The notes: a model not told the origin generated them from the letters alone. DNA of 64,000 bases from Thiobius zoothamnicola (GCA_963678215.1 OY782758.1:2046001-2110000); one strand, 5' to 3'. Shown: positions 18,601 through 26,963, numbered from the stretch's first letter. Program-made: numbers and translations.

Positions 18601-18925
18601 TTAAGTCGTCCTAATAAGATATAGAACGCTATATTGCGCACCGAATATCGCCATGATGCAATCCTGCTTTGGCGTGCATCCACATGCCCAAAGTCTTAAT
18701 CATTTCGGTGGATATTTTGCTTTTCTTACCCGGTAAGTCATAGGTCTTGGTGATTTCTTAAACCGGCATAACCACTACATAAGGCATAATCAAATCTATA
18801 CCAAAGTCTTATTCAATTTAATTCAGGGAATCAATACATTGTCTTAGGTATTTCTCAAGTACGCGGCAGACGTACGCCTGCATTCGGCTGGATTTGTATT
18901 GAAAATAATTTGGATGAGAGGAGCC
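18601..18925. promoter_or_regulatory. Divergent regulatory region, cytochrome c550 / ethanol dehydrogenase
   Basis: A 325-bp non-coding stretch between divergent genes that must be expressed together. It ends in a good GAGAGGAGCC ribosome binding site for the dehydrogenase. I see short direct words (for example CCAAAGTCTTA occurring twice, near 18691 and 18801) that could be regulator sites, but no family-defined operator. Confidence 0.5.
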
Positions 18926-20797
18926 ATGAAAAAACATCCCACCTTTAAACTCAAAATGCTCGCTATGGCGACCCTTACGGTGAGTCTTGCGATACCTTTC
19001 ACTCATGCCACAGCCAATGTGACTTGGGAAGATATCCTCAAAGATGAAAAAACGACTCATGATGTGGTTAGCTGGGGAATGGGGGTCCGCAATCATCGTT
19101 TCAGTTCGCTGGATCAGATTAATACCTCGAATATTAAAGCGTTAACCCCTATCTGGTCTTTCTCTTTCGGTGATGAGAAGCAACGCGGTCAGGAAACCCA
19201 GGCCTTGCTGCATGAAGGCACTCTCTACGTCACCGCTTCTTACTCGCGTGTTTTTGCGCTGGACGCTAAAACAGGTAAGAAGAAATGGTCTTACTCCGCA
19301 CGTTTGCCGGACGATATTCGGCCTTGCTGTGACGTGGTGAACCGTGGTGCCGCGATCCTTGGCGATAAAATTTTCTTCGGCACGTTAGATGCCAGCATGA
19401 TCGCTCTCAATAAAGACACCGGTAAAGTGGTATGGAAGAAGAAATTTGAAGATCACAAAGCCGGTTACACCATGACTGGTGCGCCGAACATCATCCGCGA
19501 TCAAAAAACCGGCAAGGTGATGCTGATCCATGGTTCTTCGGGCGATGAATTTGGTGTCGTTGGGCGCTTGTATGCACGCGATCCCGATACCGGTGAAGAG
19601 CTGTGGATGCGTCCCTTGGTTGAGGGCCATATGGGGCGCTTAAACGGTAAGGATTCCATACCCACTGGCGACCCCAAGGCACCTTCCTGGCCCAACAACC
19701 CGGATGGCACCAAGGTGGAAGCCTGGAACCATGGTGGTGGCGCACCCTGGCAAAGCGCCACCTACGATGTGAAAACCAATACCATTGTGATTGGCACGGG
19801 CAACCCCGCCCCCTGGAATACCTGGTATCGTTCCGACGGCGATAACTGGCAGGATTACGATAGCCTGTACACCTCTGGCCAGGTTTATATTGAGCCATCG
19901 ACTGGCGAACCAGTTGGTTTTTTCCAGCACACGCCAAACGATGCCTGGGATTTCTCCGGTAACAACCCGATCACCTTGTTTGAAATGGAAAAGGACGGCA
20001 AGACCATTCGCGCCGGTGCTCATGCTGACCGTAACGGTTTCTTTTTCGTGACGGACTTGGACGAGCTGACCAAGCGTGACGGCAAGATATCCAAGCAAGT
20101 GGGTGGGGCCATTGGCATCTACCCGTTTGTGCCGGATATCAGCTGGGCCACCGGTTGGGATATTGCTAATGGCCGTCCACACGAAGTGGAAGGCCAACGC
20201 CCACCACCGCCTGCTGAAGGCGAAAACAAAGGTAAGGTGATCCAGGTTACGCCGAATTTCCTCGGTGGCACCAACTGGATGCCTATGGCTTATAGCCAGG
20301 ATACCAAGCTGTTCTACATCCCTTCCAATGACTGGACCGAGGACTACTGGACAGAAAACGTCACCTACAAGAAAGGCTCGGCTTATCTGGGCCAGGGGTT
20401 CCGTATCAAACGCAAGTTCGACACCCATGTTGGCGCACTGCGTGCGATGGATCCGGCAACCGGTAAGATTGTTTGGGAGCATCTGGAAGAGATGCCCTTA
20501 TGGGCAGGCATCGTGACCACGGCTGGCGATCTGGTATTCACTGGCACCAGTGATGGCTTTGTCAAAGCTTTCCATGCCAAAACCGGTGAGGAATTGTGGA
20601 AGTTCCAAACCGGTTCGGGCATCGTGTCTCAACCCATCGTCTATGAAATGGATGGTGTGCAATACCTGGCACTGGCCTCCGGTTACGGTGGTGCCGTACC
20701 GCTCTGGGGTGGCGACATGGCCGATATGACCAAGCAAGTCAGCCAGGGTGGTTCATTCTGGGTGTTTGCGTTGTCGGACATTGTGGCGCAAAAGTAA
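18926..20797 (+). CDS. exaA: PQQ-dependent ethanol-type alcohol dehydrogenase (Ca type)
   Basis: A 623-residue quinoprotein, the same precursor length as ExaA of Pseudomonas aeruginosa. After a signal peptide (ending THATA) comes an eight-bladed propeller with repeated W-docking motifs (ALDAKTGKKKW, ALNKDTGKVVW, AMDPATGKIVWE, AFHAKTGEELW). The adjacent Cys-Cys pair (RPCCDVV, about 134-135) forms the PQQ-facing disulfide. The catalytic Asp lies in NDAWDFSGNN at about 342; the residue two after it is Ser, not the Asp of lanthanide enzymes (XoxF, PedH), so a calcium enzyme is predicted. The ATG at 18926 follows a strong ribosome binding site; the upstream frame lacks a signal peptide start. Confidence 0.94.
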   Translation: MKKHPTFKLKMLAMATLTVSLAIPFTHATANVTWEDILKDEKTTHDVVSWGMGVRNHRFSSLDQINTSNIKALTPIWSFSFGDEKQRGQETQALLHEGTLYVTASYSRVFALDAKTGKKKWSYSARLPDDIRPCCDVVNRGAAILGDKIFFGTLDASMIALNKDTGKVVWKKKFEDHKAGYTMTGAPNIIRDQKTGKVMLIHGSSGDEFGVVGRLYARDPDTGEELWMRPLVEGHMGRLNGKDSIPTGDPKAPSWPNNPDGTKVEAWNHGGGAPWQSATYDVKTNTIVIGTGNPAPWNTWYRSDGDNWQDYDSLYTSGQVYIEPSTGEPVGFFQHTPNDAWDFSGNNPITLFEMEKDGKTIRAGAHADRNGFFFVTDLDELTKRDGKISKQVGGAIGIYPFVPDISWATGWDIANGRPHEVEGQRPPPPAEGENKGKVIQVTPNFLGGTNWMPMAYSQDTKLFYIPSNDWTEDYWTENVTYKKGSAYLGQGFRIKRKFDTHVGALRAMDPATGKIVWEHLEEMPLWAGIVTTAGDLVFTGTSDGFVKAFHAKTGEELWKFQTGSGIVSQPIVYEMDGVQYLALASGYGGAVPLWGGDMADMTKQVSQGGSFWVFALSDIVAQK

Positions 20798-20802
20798 GGG
20801 AG

Positions 20803-20943
20803 GCAGGTCGTTGAAATTCTACTCATGCGGCACGATACGGCGTTAAAAAGTGGCTCAAAATGCTCATTTATGTCCAATAAACTGCGCTTTTTTGCCACTT
20901 TCTGCCTTGTCTCGCACTCACCTGAGCGAATTTCAACGCCTGC
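20803..20943. repeat. MITE-like inverted-repeat element
   Basis: A 141-bp palindromic element downstream of the dehydrogenase. The outer arms are GCAGG-TCGTTGAAATTC-tactca on the left and TGAGC-GAATTTCAACG-CCTGC on the right, which pair over about 20 bases with small gaps. An inner pair AAAAAGTGGC / GCCACTTTCT adds a second hairpin. It carries no gene and may act as a transcript end or stability structure between exaA and the pentapeptide gene. No other complete copy was found here. Confidence 0.6.
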
Positions 20944-21030
20944 TAGGTAAGCTTTTGCCTCTAACAATATGGTTCGTCTGCTTCGGCAGCGGGCCGTTTT
21001 TTAAGCTAATTTTCTAAAACCGAAGAATCA

Positions 21031-21699
21031 ATGATACGTATTCCAACCCCGATCAATCTCATCATTGGCTTGTCATTATTCACGCTATTGAGTGGGCATG
21101 CTAATGCCTACCAACTCATCGTTAATGAAGAAACCAGGCCGGATCCGTGGGTCATCAATGGTTGCGAAATCAAACCAAAAACACAGTGTCCCGGCGTGGA
21201 TTTGCGCCATGCCGATCTAAAAAAGGCTAACCTTGCGGGTGCTGAACTCAGCGGTGCCAACCTCGCCAGAGCCGACCTGCGTCATGCCAATTTACGCGGC
21301 GCCAACCTAGTGGGGGCCAACCTTGAAGGCGCAAACCTGGAGATTGCTTTTTTACAGGGCAGTCAGGCGCAGGGGGCAACCTTTCAGGGGGCAAATCTCA
21401 AGCATGCCCGGGTGTCTGGCGCAGACTGGCGCAAGGCGAATCTTCGCGCCGCGAATCTGGAAAAGGTATGGGCCAGCAAGGCGAATTTTGCTGGTGCATC
21501 GTTGATTAACGCTGATCTGCAGGAAACCAAATTCTATAACGCTAACCTGGCAAAGGCCGATTTCACCGGAAGCAAGCAGAAATACGCGATTTTTCAGGAT
21601 GCCGTGATGGACGGTTGCACAGGCTGCCCTTTGAACTGGCAAACCAACGATCCTATCTGGGAATTTGAAAATCGCGTCAAGGCAAAGCGTCAGGAATGA
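21031..21699 (+). CDS. pedG: Pentapeptide-repeat protein (PedG-like), secreted
   Basis: A 222-residue protein with a signal peptide (ending SGHANA). From about residue 55 to 185 it is built of pentapeptide repeats A(D/N)LxxAN, for example LKKANLAGAELSGANLARAD, forming a right-handed quadrilateral helix. C-terminal cysteines (MDGCTGCPLNW) and an N-terminal CEIKPKTQC pair may form disulfides. Pentapeptide genes (pedG) sit beside quinoprotein dehydrogenases in Pseudomonas putida. The role is unknown; a scaffold at the periplasmic side is a guess. Confidence 0.85.
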   Translation: MIRIPTPINLIIGLSLFTLLSGHANAYQLIVNEETRPDPWVINGCEIKPKTQCPGVDLRHADLKKANLAGAELSGANLARADLRHANLRGANLVGANLEGANLEIAFLQGSQAQGATFQGANLKHARVSGADWRKANLRAANLEKVWASKANFAGASLINADLQETKFYNANLAKADFTGSKQKYAIFQDAVMDGCTGCPLNWQTNDPIWEFENRVKAKRQE

Positions 21700-22121
21700 A
21701 ATTTGTTGCCTTTTTGCTCTTATTCAGCTTGTTCAAGCTGCCAGCAACCACCATTGCCGCCGAAAAAACTGTGCCGAACCTGGTTGCAGAGCTACAGTCC
21801 TGCTTGCAATTGCCGACGGATGCCCAACGTCTGGCTTGTTATGACCGCTTGGCGAGGGACAATGCCCCGCCGGATTACGCTGGAAAGCTGGGATATACTA
21901 CCGAACCCTTTGTTATCGACCGTCCACAAAGAGTACGCTTTCGCAGCCAGGGGGTGATCTTTGTGCTGTATGTGCTGGATCACAAAGGTGATGTCGTGCA
22001 GAACCTACACCTGGGCGGAGGTGGGGAAGGATCTTACGTTATTCAGGAAGCTGGCCGTTACCGTTTGCAGATAGACGGAAGCGCCCGTTGGCAGATTTGG
22101 ATTGAACCGTTAACCGAATGA
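21696..22121 (+). CDS. Small periplasmic protein of unknown function
   Basis: A 141-residue secreted protein that starts within the end of the pentapeptide gene (ATGA overlap). The signal peptide ends near TTIAA. The mature part has a C-x16-C-Y-D pattern (SCLQLPTDAQRLACYDRLAR), a disulfide-type motif seen in several small envelope proteins, then a beta-rich domain with a Gly-rich turn (LHLGGGGEGSYVI). I do not recognise the family. Its coupling to pedG and pqqA suggests a part in quinoprotein maturation or function. Confidence 0.7.
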   Translation: MKFVAFLLLFSLFKLPATTIAAEKTVPNLVAELQSCLQLPTDAQRLACYDRLARDNAPPDYAGKLGYTTEPFVIDRPQRVRFRSQGVIFVLYVLDHKGDVVQNLHLGGGGEGSYVIQEAGRYRLQIDGSARWQIWIEPLTE

Positions 22122-22465
22122 ACCAAAAGCAAACGAGCATGAAGCAAATTCGGCGATTGGGAGGTGGTTTAGCCGTTTTACTTGGCTTGTTTCACGCTCA
22201 GCCAATTTTGGCTGACATTCAGGCATATCAAATCGTCAGGATTATCGCCTACCAATCCAATTGTCAGTTGATTGATTTGAAACGGACAGATCGTGCCGAT
22301 GGCACATTGGATTTTCTGGGTTTATGCGAAAATGTTAATTTCTACCCCGATGGCATCAGATTACACTGCCCGGCCAGAGACGATGCCTATGCGTGCAAAA
22401 TCCTCAATAAAGAAAGGCGTTTTAACAACCTGAATATGATTCGACCATCAGGAGGCGCGGAATGA
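22118..22465 (+). CDS. Small secreted protein of unknown function
   Basis: A 115-residue protein overlapping the previous gene by 4 nt (ATGA). The signal peptide is near residues 8-32 (ending PILAD). Four cysteines (NCQLID, GLCENV, LHCPAR, AYACKI) suggest two disulfides in the periplasm. No known domain. It ends 157 nt before pqqA. Confidence 0.65.
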   Translation: MNQKQTSMKQIRRLGGGLAVLLGLFHAQPILADIQAYQIVRIIAYQSNCQLIDLKRTDRADGTLDFLGLCENVNFYPDGIRLHCPARDDAYACKILNKERRFNNLNMIRPSGGAE

Positions 22466-22622
22466 ACGTATTGCACCATACCTTATGAATATTAAGTACG
22501 ACTAAAAACCGATAAATTACCCACCTAAAGTATTATTTTAAATTTTTGCGTCCAATTTATGATTGGGTAAAGGGCCAGCACAGCGCGCCTTTTAACCAAA
22601 ATTAACGGAGGAGGTCATCACT

Positions 22623-22694
22623 ATGTGGACTAAACCAACCTATGAAGATATTCGTTTTGGCTTTGAAGTAACGATGTACATCAATCGTCGTTAA
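22623..22694 (+). CDS. pqqA: PQQ precursor peptide
   Basis: A 23-residue peptide, too short for usual gene finders: MWTKPTYEDIRF then GFEVTMYINRR. The Glu and Tyr of the E-V-T-M-Y motif (residues 15 and 19) are the two residues cross-linked by PqqE and turned into PQQ. A strong ribosome binding site (GGAGGAGG) lies 9 nt upstream. A rho-independent terminator follows, so pqqA can be transcribed in excess of pqqB-E. Confidence 0.97.
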   Translation: MWTKPTYEDIRFGFEVTMYINRR

Positions 22695-22720
22695 TCTCAA
22701 GCCTGCTACGATGGATTATG

Positions 22721-22748
22721 CTCCGGGTTCGCCCGGAGTTGTTTTTCT
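22721..22748 (+). terminator. Hairpin terminator/attenuator between pqqA and pqqB
   Basis: A perfect 7-bp GC-rich stem CTCCGGG-TTCG-CCCGGAG with a stable TTCG loop, followed directly by TTGTTTTTCTG. It fits a rho-independent terminator. As pqqB-E have no obvious promoter between it and pqqB, partial read-through would set a high PqqA-to-enzyme ratio. Confidence 0.85.
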
Positions 22749-22772
22749 GTTTAGATCCCACTTTCATCGAAC

Positions 22773-23690
22773 ATGAAAATTCATGTTTTGGGTTCTGCTG
22801 CTGGTGGCGGCTTCCCTCAATGGAACTGCAACTGCCATAATTGCCATGGCATCAGGCAGGGTTCCATCAATGCCATACCCAGAACCCAATCCTCCATTGC
22901 GGTCAGTACCGATAACGAAAATTGGATACTGTTCAATGCCTCGCCGGATATTCGCGCCCAATTAGAGGCCTTTCCTGCAATTCACGCAAAAAATGGCCTG
23001 CGCGGCACAGGCATTTCAGCCGTGGTGCTGGTCGATAGCCAAATTGATCACTGCACTGGTCTGCTTACCCTGCGCGAAGGTTATCCCATACCGGTTTACG
23101 GCACCGAAATGGTATACCAGGATTTGACCTCGGGCTTCCCTATCATCAACATGCTAAGGCATTGGAACGGCGGCATGGACTGGCGCATGCTGACTCTGGA
23201 TAAGCAGCCATTTAGCGTAGATAAGGTACTCAATTTACGTATGACTGCCGTGCAACTCTCAGGCAAGGCACCGCCTTACTCGCCACACCGGTATGATCCC
23301 CATCCAGGTGACAATATTGGCCTGTATGTTGAAGATACCCGGGCCAACACCAGTTTCTTTTATGCCCCCGGCTTAGGCCGGATCTCACCAGAAATCCAGA
23401 CTTATTTCGAGCGTGCCGATTGCGTATTGGTGGATGGCACATTCTGGCGCGAGGATGAAATGCAATACGCAGGGGTTGGCGCCAAGTTAGCCAGCGAAAT
23501 GGGGCATCTACCTCAATCTGGCGATAATGGCATGATCGCCTTTTTGCGCCAGTTTACTGACACGCGGAAAATTCTTATCCACATCAACAACACCAACCCG
23601 ATATTGCGGGAAGACTCGCCGGAGCGTAAGACCTTGAGTGAAGAAGGTATTGAAGTGGCCTTTGATGGGATGGATGTTTTTCTGGACTGA
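22773..23690 (+). CDS. pqqB: PqqB, metallo-hydrolase/hydroxylase of PQQ synthesis
   Basis: A 305-residue PqqB with the metallo-beta-lactamase fold. It has the opening KIHVLGSAAGGGFPQWNCNC with the structural zinc site CNCHNCHG, and the SQIDHCTGLLTLR region where the usual HxHxDH is altered, as in all PqqB. PqqB hydroxylates the Tyr of the cross-linked intermediate. The ATG is 24 nt past the terminator T-run. Confidence 0.96.
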   Translation: MKIHVLGSAAGGGFPQWNCNCHNCHGIRQGSINAIPRTQSSIAVSTDNENWILFNASPDIRAQLEAFPAIHAKNGLRGTGISAVVLVDSQIDHCTGLLTLREGYPIPVYGTEMVYQDLTSGFPIINMLRHWNGGMDWRMLTLDKQPFSVDKVLNLRMTAVQLSGKAPPYSPHRYDPHPGDNIGLYVEDTRANTSFFYAPGLGRISPEIQTYFERADCVLVDGTFWREDEMQYAGVGAKLASEMGHLPQSGDNGMIAFLRQFTDTRKILIHINNTNPILREDSPERKTLSEEGIEVAFDGMDVFLD

Positions 23691-23702
23691 ATTTCAGCGC
23701 CT

Positions 23703-23756
23703 TTTTGATAGTTTCGTCATGAGAACGAATGCAGGCAGTATGTAGTACTATCAAAA
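23703..23756. promoter_or_regulatory. Candidate HicB operator upstream of hicA
   Basis: A perfect 10-bp inverted repeat TTTTGATAGT (23703-23712) and ACTATCAAAA (23747-23756) separated by 34 bp, with an 8-bp palindrome TAGTACTA at 23743-23750. The right arm ends one base before the hicA ATG, where no ribosome binding site is seen. HicB antitoxins autoregulate by binding such repeats, so this likely marks the private promoter of hicAB. Confidence 0.6.
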
Positions 23757-23757
23757 C

Positions 23758-23988
23758 ATGGGCAAAGCTGAAAAATTACTCCAGCAGATGAAGTCTAATC
23801 CCAAAGCTGATTGGACACCTGACCATGTAAAAACTTTGTGTAAAGCATTTGGCCTGACTTTCCGTCAGCGCGGCACCAGCCACGCAGTTATCACTAATAT
23901 TAAAGGCGGCCACCTTACGGTACCTATGCATAAACCCATCAAGCCTCTATACATTAAACGCTTGGTGGCATTGATTGAGGCAGCATAA
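23758..23988 (+). CDS. hicA: HicA toxin, mRNA interferase
   Basis: A 76-residue HicA toxin with the dsRNA-binding-like fold and the catalytic His in RQRGTSHAVIT, followed by LTVPMHKPIKPLYIKRL, the family's C-terminal pattern. It cleaves mRNA when free. It overlaps hicB by one base. The pair lies inside the pqq operon, between pqqB and pqqC, which is unusual. Confidence 0.92.
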   Translation: MGKAEKLLQQMKSNPKADWTPDHVKTLCKAFGLTFRQRGTSHAVITNIKGGHLTVPMHKPIKPLYIKRLVALIEAA

Positions 23989-24323
23989 TGAAGTTTGAAG
24001 ATTACCCTATTCATGTGTCTCCCATCCCTGCCGATGAAGGCGGTGGTTATATGGTCTCTATGCCGGATTTACCCGGCTGCATTGCGGATGGCGAGACAAT
24101 CGACGATGCTATTACCGAAGCACGCGATGCTTTCACTGCCTGGGTTATGGCTGAACAAGAAGATAAAGGAAAACTGCCAACACCTAAAATTTACAGTGGT
24201 CAATTCGTGCAGCGGATACCCAAAAGCTTACACCGTCAACTGGCAAAACGCGCTGAAATTGAAGGCGTTAGTTTAAATCAGCTATCCGCCACTTTTTTAG
24301 CACAAGGTTTAGCACAAAATTAA
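23988..24323 (+). CDS. hicB: HicB antitoxin
   Basis: A 111-residue HicB. The N-terminal part is the degraded RNase H-like fold (GGYMVSMPDLPGCIADGETIDDAI), which blocks HicA. The C-terminal part (QRIPKSLHRQLAKRAEIEGVSLNQL) is a ribbon-helix-helix DNA-binding domain that should bind the repeat upstream of hicA. PqqC starts 24 nt after its stop, so hicB transcripts probably continue into pqqCDE. Confidence 0.93.
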   Translation: MKFEDYPIHVSPIPADEGGGYMVSMPDLPGCIADGETIDDAITEARDAFTAWVMAEQEDKGKLPTPKIYSGQFVQRIPKSLHRQLAKRAEIEGVSLNQLSATFLAQGLAQN

Positions 24324-24347
24324 CCTGGCTAACTCCAGATAACGACA

Positions 24348-25079
24348 ATGAACAAACCCTTAAGCCGCAATGAATTTGCCCGACAACTCAAAGCCAAGGG
24401 CAGGCTTTACCATATTCACCATCCATACCAGGTGATGATGGCTAATGGCGAAAGCACCCGGCAGCAAATCCAGGGCTGGGTAGCCAACCGGCTTTATTAT
24501 CAGATCAAGATCCCGCAGAAAGATGCCGCCATCATGGCGAACTGCACCGACCAGGTCGTGCGCAAAGCCTGGGTACAGCGCATCCTCGACCATGATGGTA
24601 TGGGTGATGATCCGGGCGGCATTGAAGCTTGGCTGCGCCTGGGCGAGGCCTGCGGTCTGTCCCGCGTGGAACTGCTTGACCAACGCCATGTGCTGCCCGG
24701 CGTGTGTTTTGCGGTGGATGCCTATGTCAACTTTGCCCGCCGCGCCACCTGGCAAGAAGCGGCCTGCTCATCCCTGACCGAAATGTTCGCGCCAGAAATC
24801 CATCAGCAGCGCCTGGACACTTGGCCCGGACATTACACCTGGATTGATGCCGACGGCTATGCCTATTTTCGCAAACGTTTAAGTGAGGCGCGCCGCGATG
24901 TGCAGCATGGTTTGGAGATCACCTTGAACCACTTTGTCACCTGCGAACAACAGCAGCAGGCTCTGGGCATTCTACAATTCAAGCTGGATGTGCTTTGGTC
25001 CATGCTGGATGCCATGAGCATGGCCTATGTTAATCAACAACCACCCTATTTTTGCTGCGAAGCCCCGGGTCATGAGTGA
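24348..25079 (+). CDS. pqqC: Pyrroloquinoline-quinone synthase
   Basis: A 243-residue PqqC, the cofactor-free oxidase that closes the ring and performs the final eight-electron oxidation to PQQ. Characteristic are YHIHHPYQVMMANGE, RQQIQGWVANRLYYQ, and the pro-/His-rich helices of the haem-oxygenase-like fold (ACSSLTEMFAP). It overlaps pqqD by 8 nt. Full length. Confidence 0.96.
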   Translation: MNKPLSRNEFARQLKAKGRLYHIHHPYQVMMANGESTRQQIQGWVANRLYYQIKIPQKDAAIMANCTDQVVRKAWVQRILDHDGMGDDPGGIEAWLRLGEACGLSRVELLDQRHVLPGVCFAVDAYVNFARRATWQEAACSSLTEMFAPEIHQQRLDTWPGHYTWIDADGYAYFRKRLSEARRDVQHGLEITLNHFVTCEQQQQALGILQFKLDVLWSMLDAMSMAYVNQQPPYFCCEAPGHE

Positions 25080-25347
25080 GTTACTGCATACAACCTATGC
25101 CATATCGCCCGGCAAACGTCTGCAATGGGAACCTGCACAGGAAGCACATGTCTTGCTCTACCCGGAAGGCATGGTAAAGCTGAATCCAAGTGCGGCAGAA
25201 ATCATGCAACGGGTTGATGGCAAACGCAATGTCGAACAAATTATCGCCGAATTACAGGCCAGGTTTGGTATGGAACCCTCCATTCAGGACGACGTATTAG
25301 CATTCTTCAGCCACGCCAAACAACAAAACTGGGTTTGCAGTGTCTGA
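25072..25347 (+). CDS. pqqD: PqqA-binding chaperone
   Basis: A 91-residue PqqD that holds PqqA for the radical-SAM enzyme PqqE. It has the winged-helix-like pattern LLYPEGMVKLNPSAAEIMQRVDGKRNVEQII. The ATG at 25072 within the pqqC end gives the normal length; an in-frame Met at 25027 lies in pqqC. It overlaps pqqE by 8 nt. Confidence 0.94.
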   Translation: MSELLHTTYAISPGKRLQWEPAQEAHVLLYPEGMVKLNPSAAEIMQRVDGKRNVEQIIAELQARFGMEPSIQDDVLAFFSHAKQQNWVCSV

Positions 25348-26458
25348 ACCCATCAAACCGCCGCTTTGGTTGTTGGCCGAACTGACCTATCGCTGCCCCT
25401 TACAGTGCCCCTATTGCTCCAACCCACTGGACTTCGCCCAACACGACCAGGAACTCAGCACCGGGCAATGGATCAACATCATGCAGCAGGCGCGCGAACT
25501 GGGTGCAGCGCAATTGGGCTTCTCCGGTGGCGAACCTCTGATCCGCCAAGACCTGGAAACCCTGGTCGCTGCCGCCCGTGACATGGGTTATTATACCAAC
25601 CTGATTACCTCCGGCATCGGCATGGATGAAGTCAGGGTGGCAGAACTCAAACAAGCCGGGCTGGATCACATCCAGATCAGCTTTCAGGCCAGTAGCGAGG
25701 AACTGAATAACCGCATCGCCGGTAGCAACAAGGCATTCCAGCAAAAAATCGCCATGGCCAAGGCGGTCAAACAGGCAGGCTATCCTATGGTGCTGAACTA
25801 TGTGCTGCACCGAGACAATATTGACGAAATCGCACAGATTCTCGACATGTCATTGGAGTTGCAGGCCGACTATGTCGAGCTGGCCAACACCCAGTACCAT
25901 GGCTGGGCATTCCACAACCGCGCGCACCTGCTACCCACGCCGGAACAACTGCACAAAGCCGAAGCCATCACCAATCAATTCAAAGCCAAACTTGCTGGCG
26001 ACATGCGGGTGTTTTTTATTGTGCCCGACTACTACCAGGATCGTCCCAAGGCCTGCATGGGCGGCTGGGGCAGTATTTTCCTTACCGTTAACCCGGCGGG
26101 TAAAGCCTTACCTTGCCATAATGCGGCGATGCTGCCACTGGAATTTCCTGATCTGAGAACAACTTCGGTTAAAACCGCCTGGTATGAATCCAGCGCTTTC
26201 AATGCATTCCGCGGTGATGCCTGGATGCGCGAACCTTGCCGCAGTTGCGATGAAAAACAGCAAGACTTTGGCGGCTGCCGCTGCCAGGCGATGATGTTAA
26301 GCGGCGACCCGACAAACGCCGACCCGGTGTGCGCCAAATCGCCCCACCACCAACAGCTACAGGATTTTGTTCAAACAGGCCGAGGTGCTGAAGTCGCCTT
26401 GCAGCCGATGCTTTATCGTAATCGGAAAAACTCGTTGGAATGGGCAAATCGCAGATAA
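25340..26458 (+). CDS. pqqE: PqqA peptide cyclase, radical SAM
   Basis: A 372-residue radical-SAM/SPASM enzyme that forms the Glu-Tyr carbon-carbon bond in PqqA. The cluster-binding CxxxCxxC is Cys19, Cys23 and Cys26 (RCPLQCPYC). FSGGEPL follows, and the C-terminal SPASM cysteines are in CMGGWG, LPCHN and CRSCDEKQQDFGGCRCQ. The start is GTG within the end of pqqD. It is the last pqq gene. Confidence 0.96.
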   Translation: MSEPIKPPLWLLAELTYRCPLQCPYCSNPLDFAQHDQELSTGQWINIMQQARELGAAQLGFSGGEPLIRQDLETLVAAARDMGYYTNLITSGIGMDEVRVAELKQAGLDHIQISFQASSEELNNRIAGSNKAFQQKIAMAKAVKQAGYPMVLNYVLHRDNIDEIAQILDMSLELQADYVELANTQYHGWAFHNRAHLLPTPEQLHKAEAITNQFKAKLAGDMRVFFIVPDYYQDRPKACMGGWGSIFLTVNPAGKALPCHNAAMLPLEFPDLRTTSVKTAWYESSAFNAFRGDAWMREPCRSCDEKQQDFGGCRCQAMMLSGDPTNADPVCAKSPHHQQLQDFVQTGRGAEVALQPMLYRNRKNSLEWANRR

Positions 26459-26540
26459 CTTGCCATAGAGAGAAAATGTTGGGCACATCGCGTGACATAC
26501 TATACGTGAAGCCATGTACCGGGACGCAATTTTGCCCAGG

Positions 26541-26963
26541 CTACCGCTGAAACGGATTAATAAAGGTCACATTTCCCAACTTTCTGGTTGACTGAAAATC
26601 TTCTGAATACAGTGTTACGACACCATTTTCATTGGTAACCGACCAAAGCATGGCATCCCAAAATGAAATATTGTGCTGTTCGATAGCAGCTAAGGCATAT
26701 TTGATCGTGTGGGTAGAAGGTAACAAGGTTGGAAACAGGGTTTGCCAATCGTTGATCTGGTTCACTGCTACATCGTGAGGCACGATTTTTTTACGCGTTG
26801 CGGCAAAATAAAACTCACTTAATGTTTGCGTGGTTAATACGCAATCATAGTCCAGAACACATTTCTCGATCAGCTCAAGTGCTGCAATCTGCTTATTACC
26901 TGCATCCCTGTCAAAAGCATAAATCAGGACATTGGTATCCAGACTGACACGGTCATCACTCAT
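26541..26963 (-). CDS. vapC: PIN-domain toxin (VapC-like)
   Basis: A 140-residue PIN-domain ribonuclease. Acidic residues are visible in VSLDTNVLIYAFD, LSEFYFA and SFWDAMLWS. The ATG at 26963 overlaps the end of the antitoxin gene by 8 nt; an upstream Met at 26996 lies inside that gene. VapC toxins cleave tRNA or rRNA. It is convergent to pqqE, 82 bp away. Confidence 0.9.
   Translation of the reverse strand: MSDDRVSLDTNVLIYAFDRDAGNKQIAALELIEKCVLDYDCVLTTQTLSEFYFAATRKKIVPHDVAVNQINDWQTLFPTLLPSTHTIKYALAAIEQHNISFWDAMLWSVTNENGVVTLYSEDFQSTRKLGNVTFINPFQR

Noticed and set aside
18926..20797. Lanthanide-dependent XoxF/PedH-type dehydrogenase
   Set aside because: The residue two after the catalytic Asp is Ser, as in Ca enzymes of the ExaA/PedE type.
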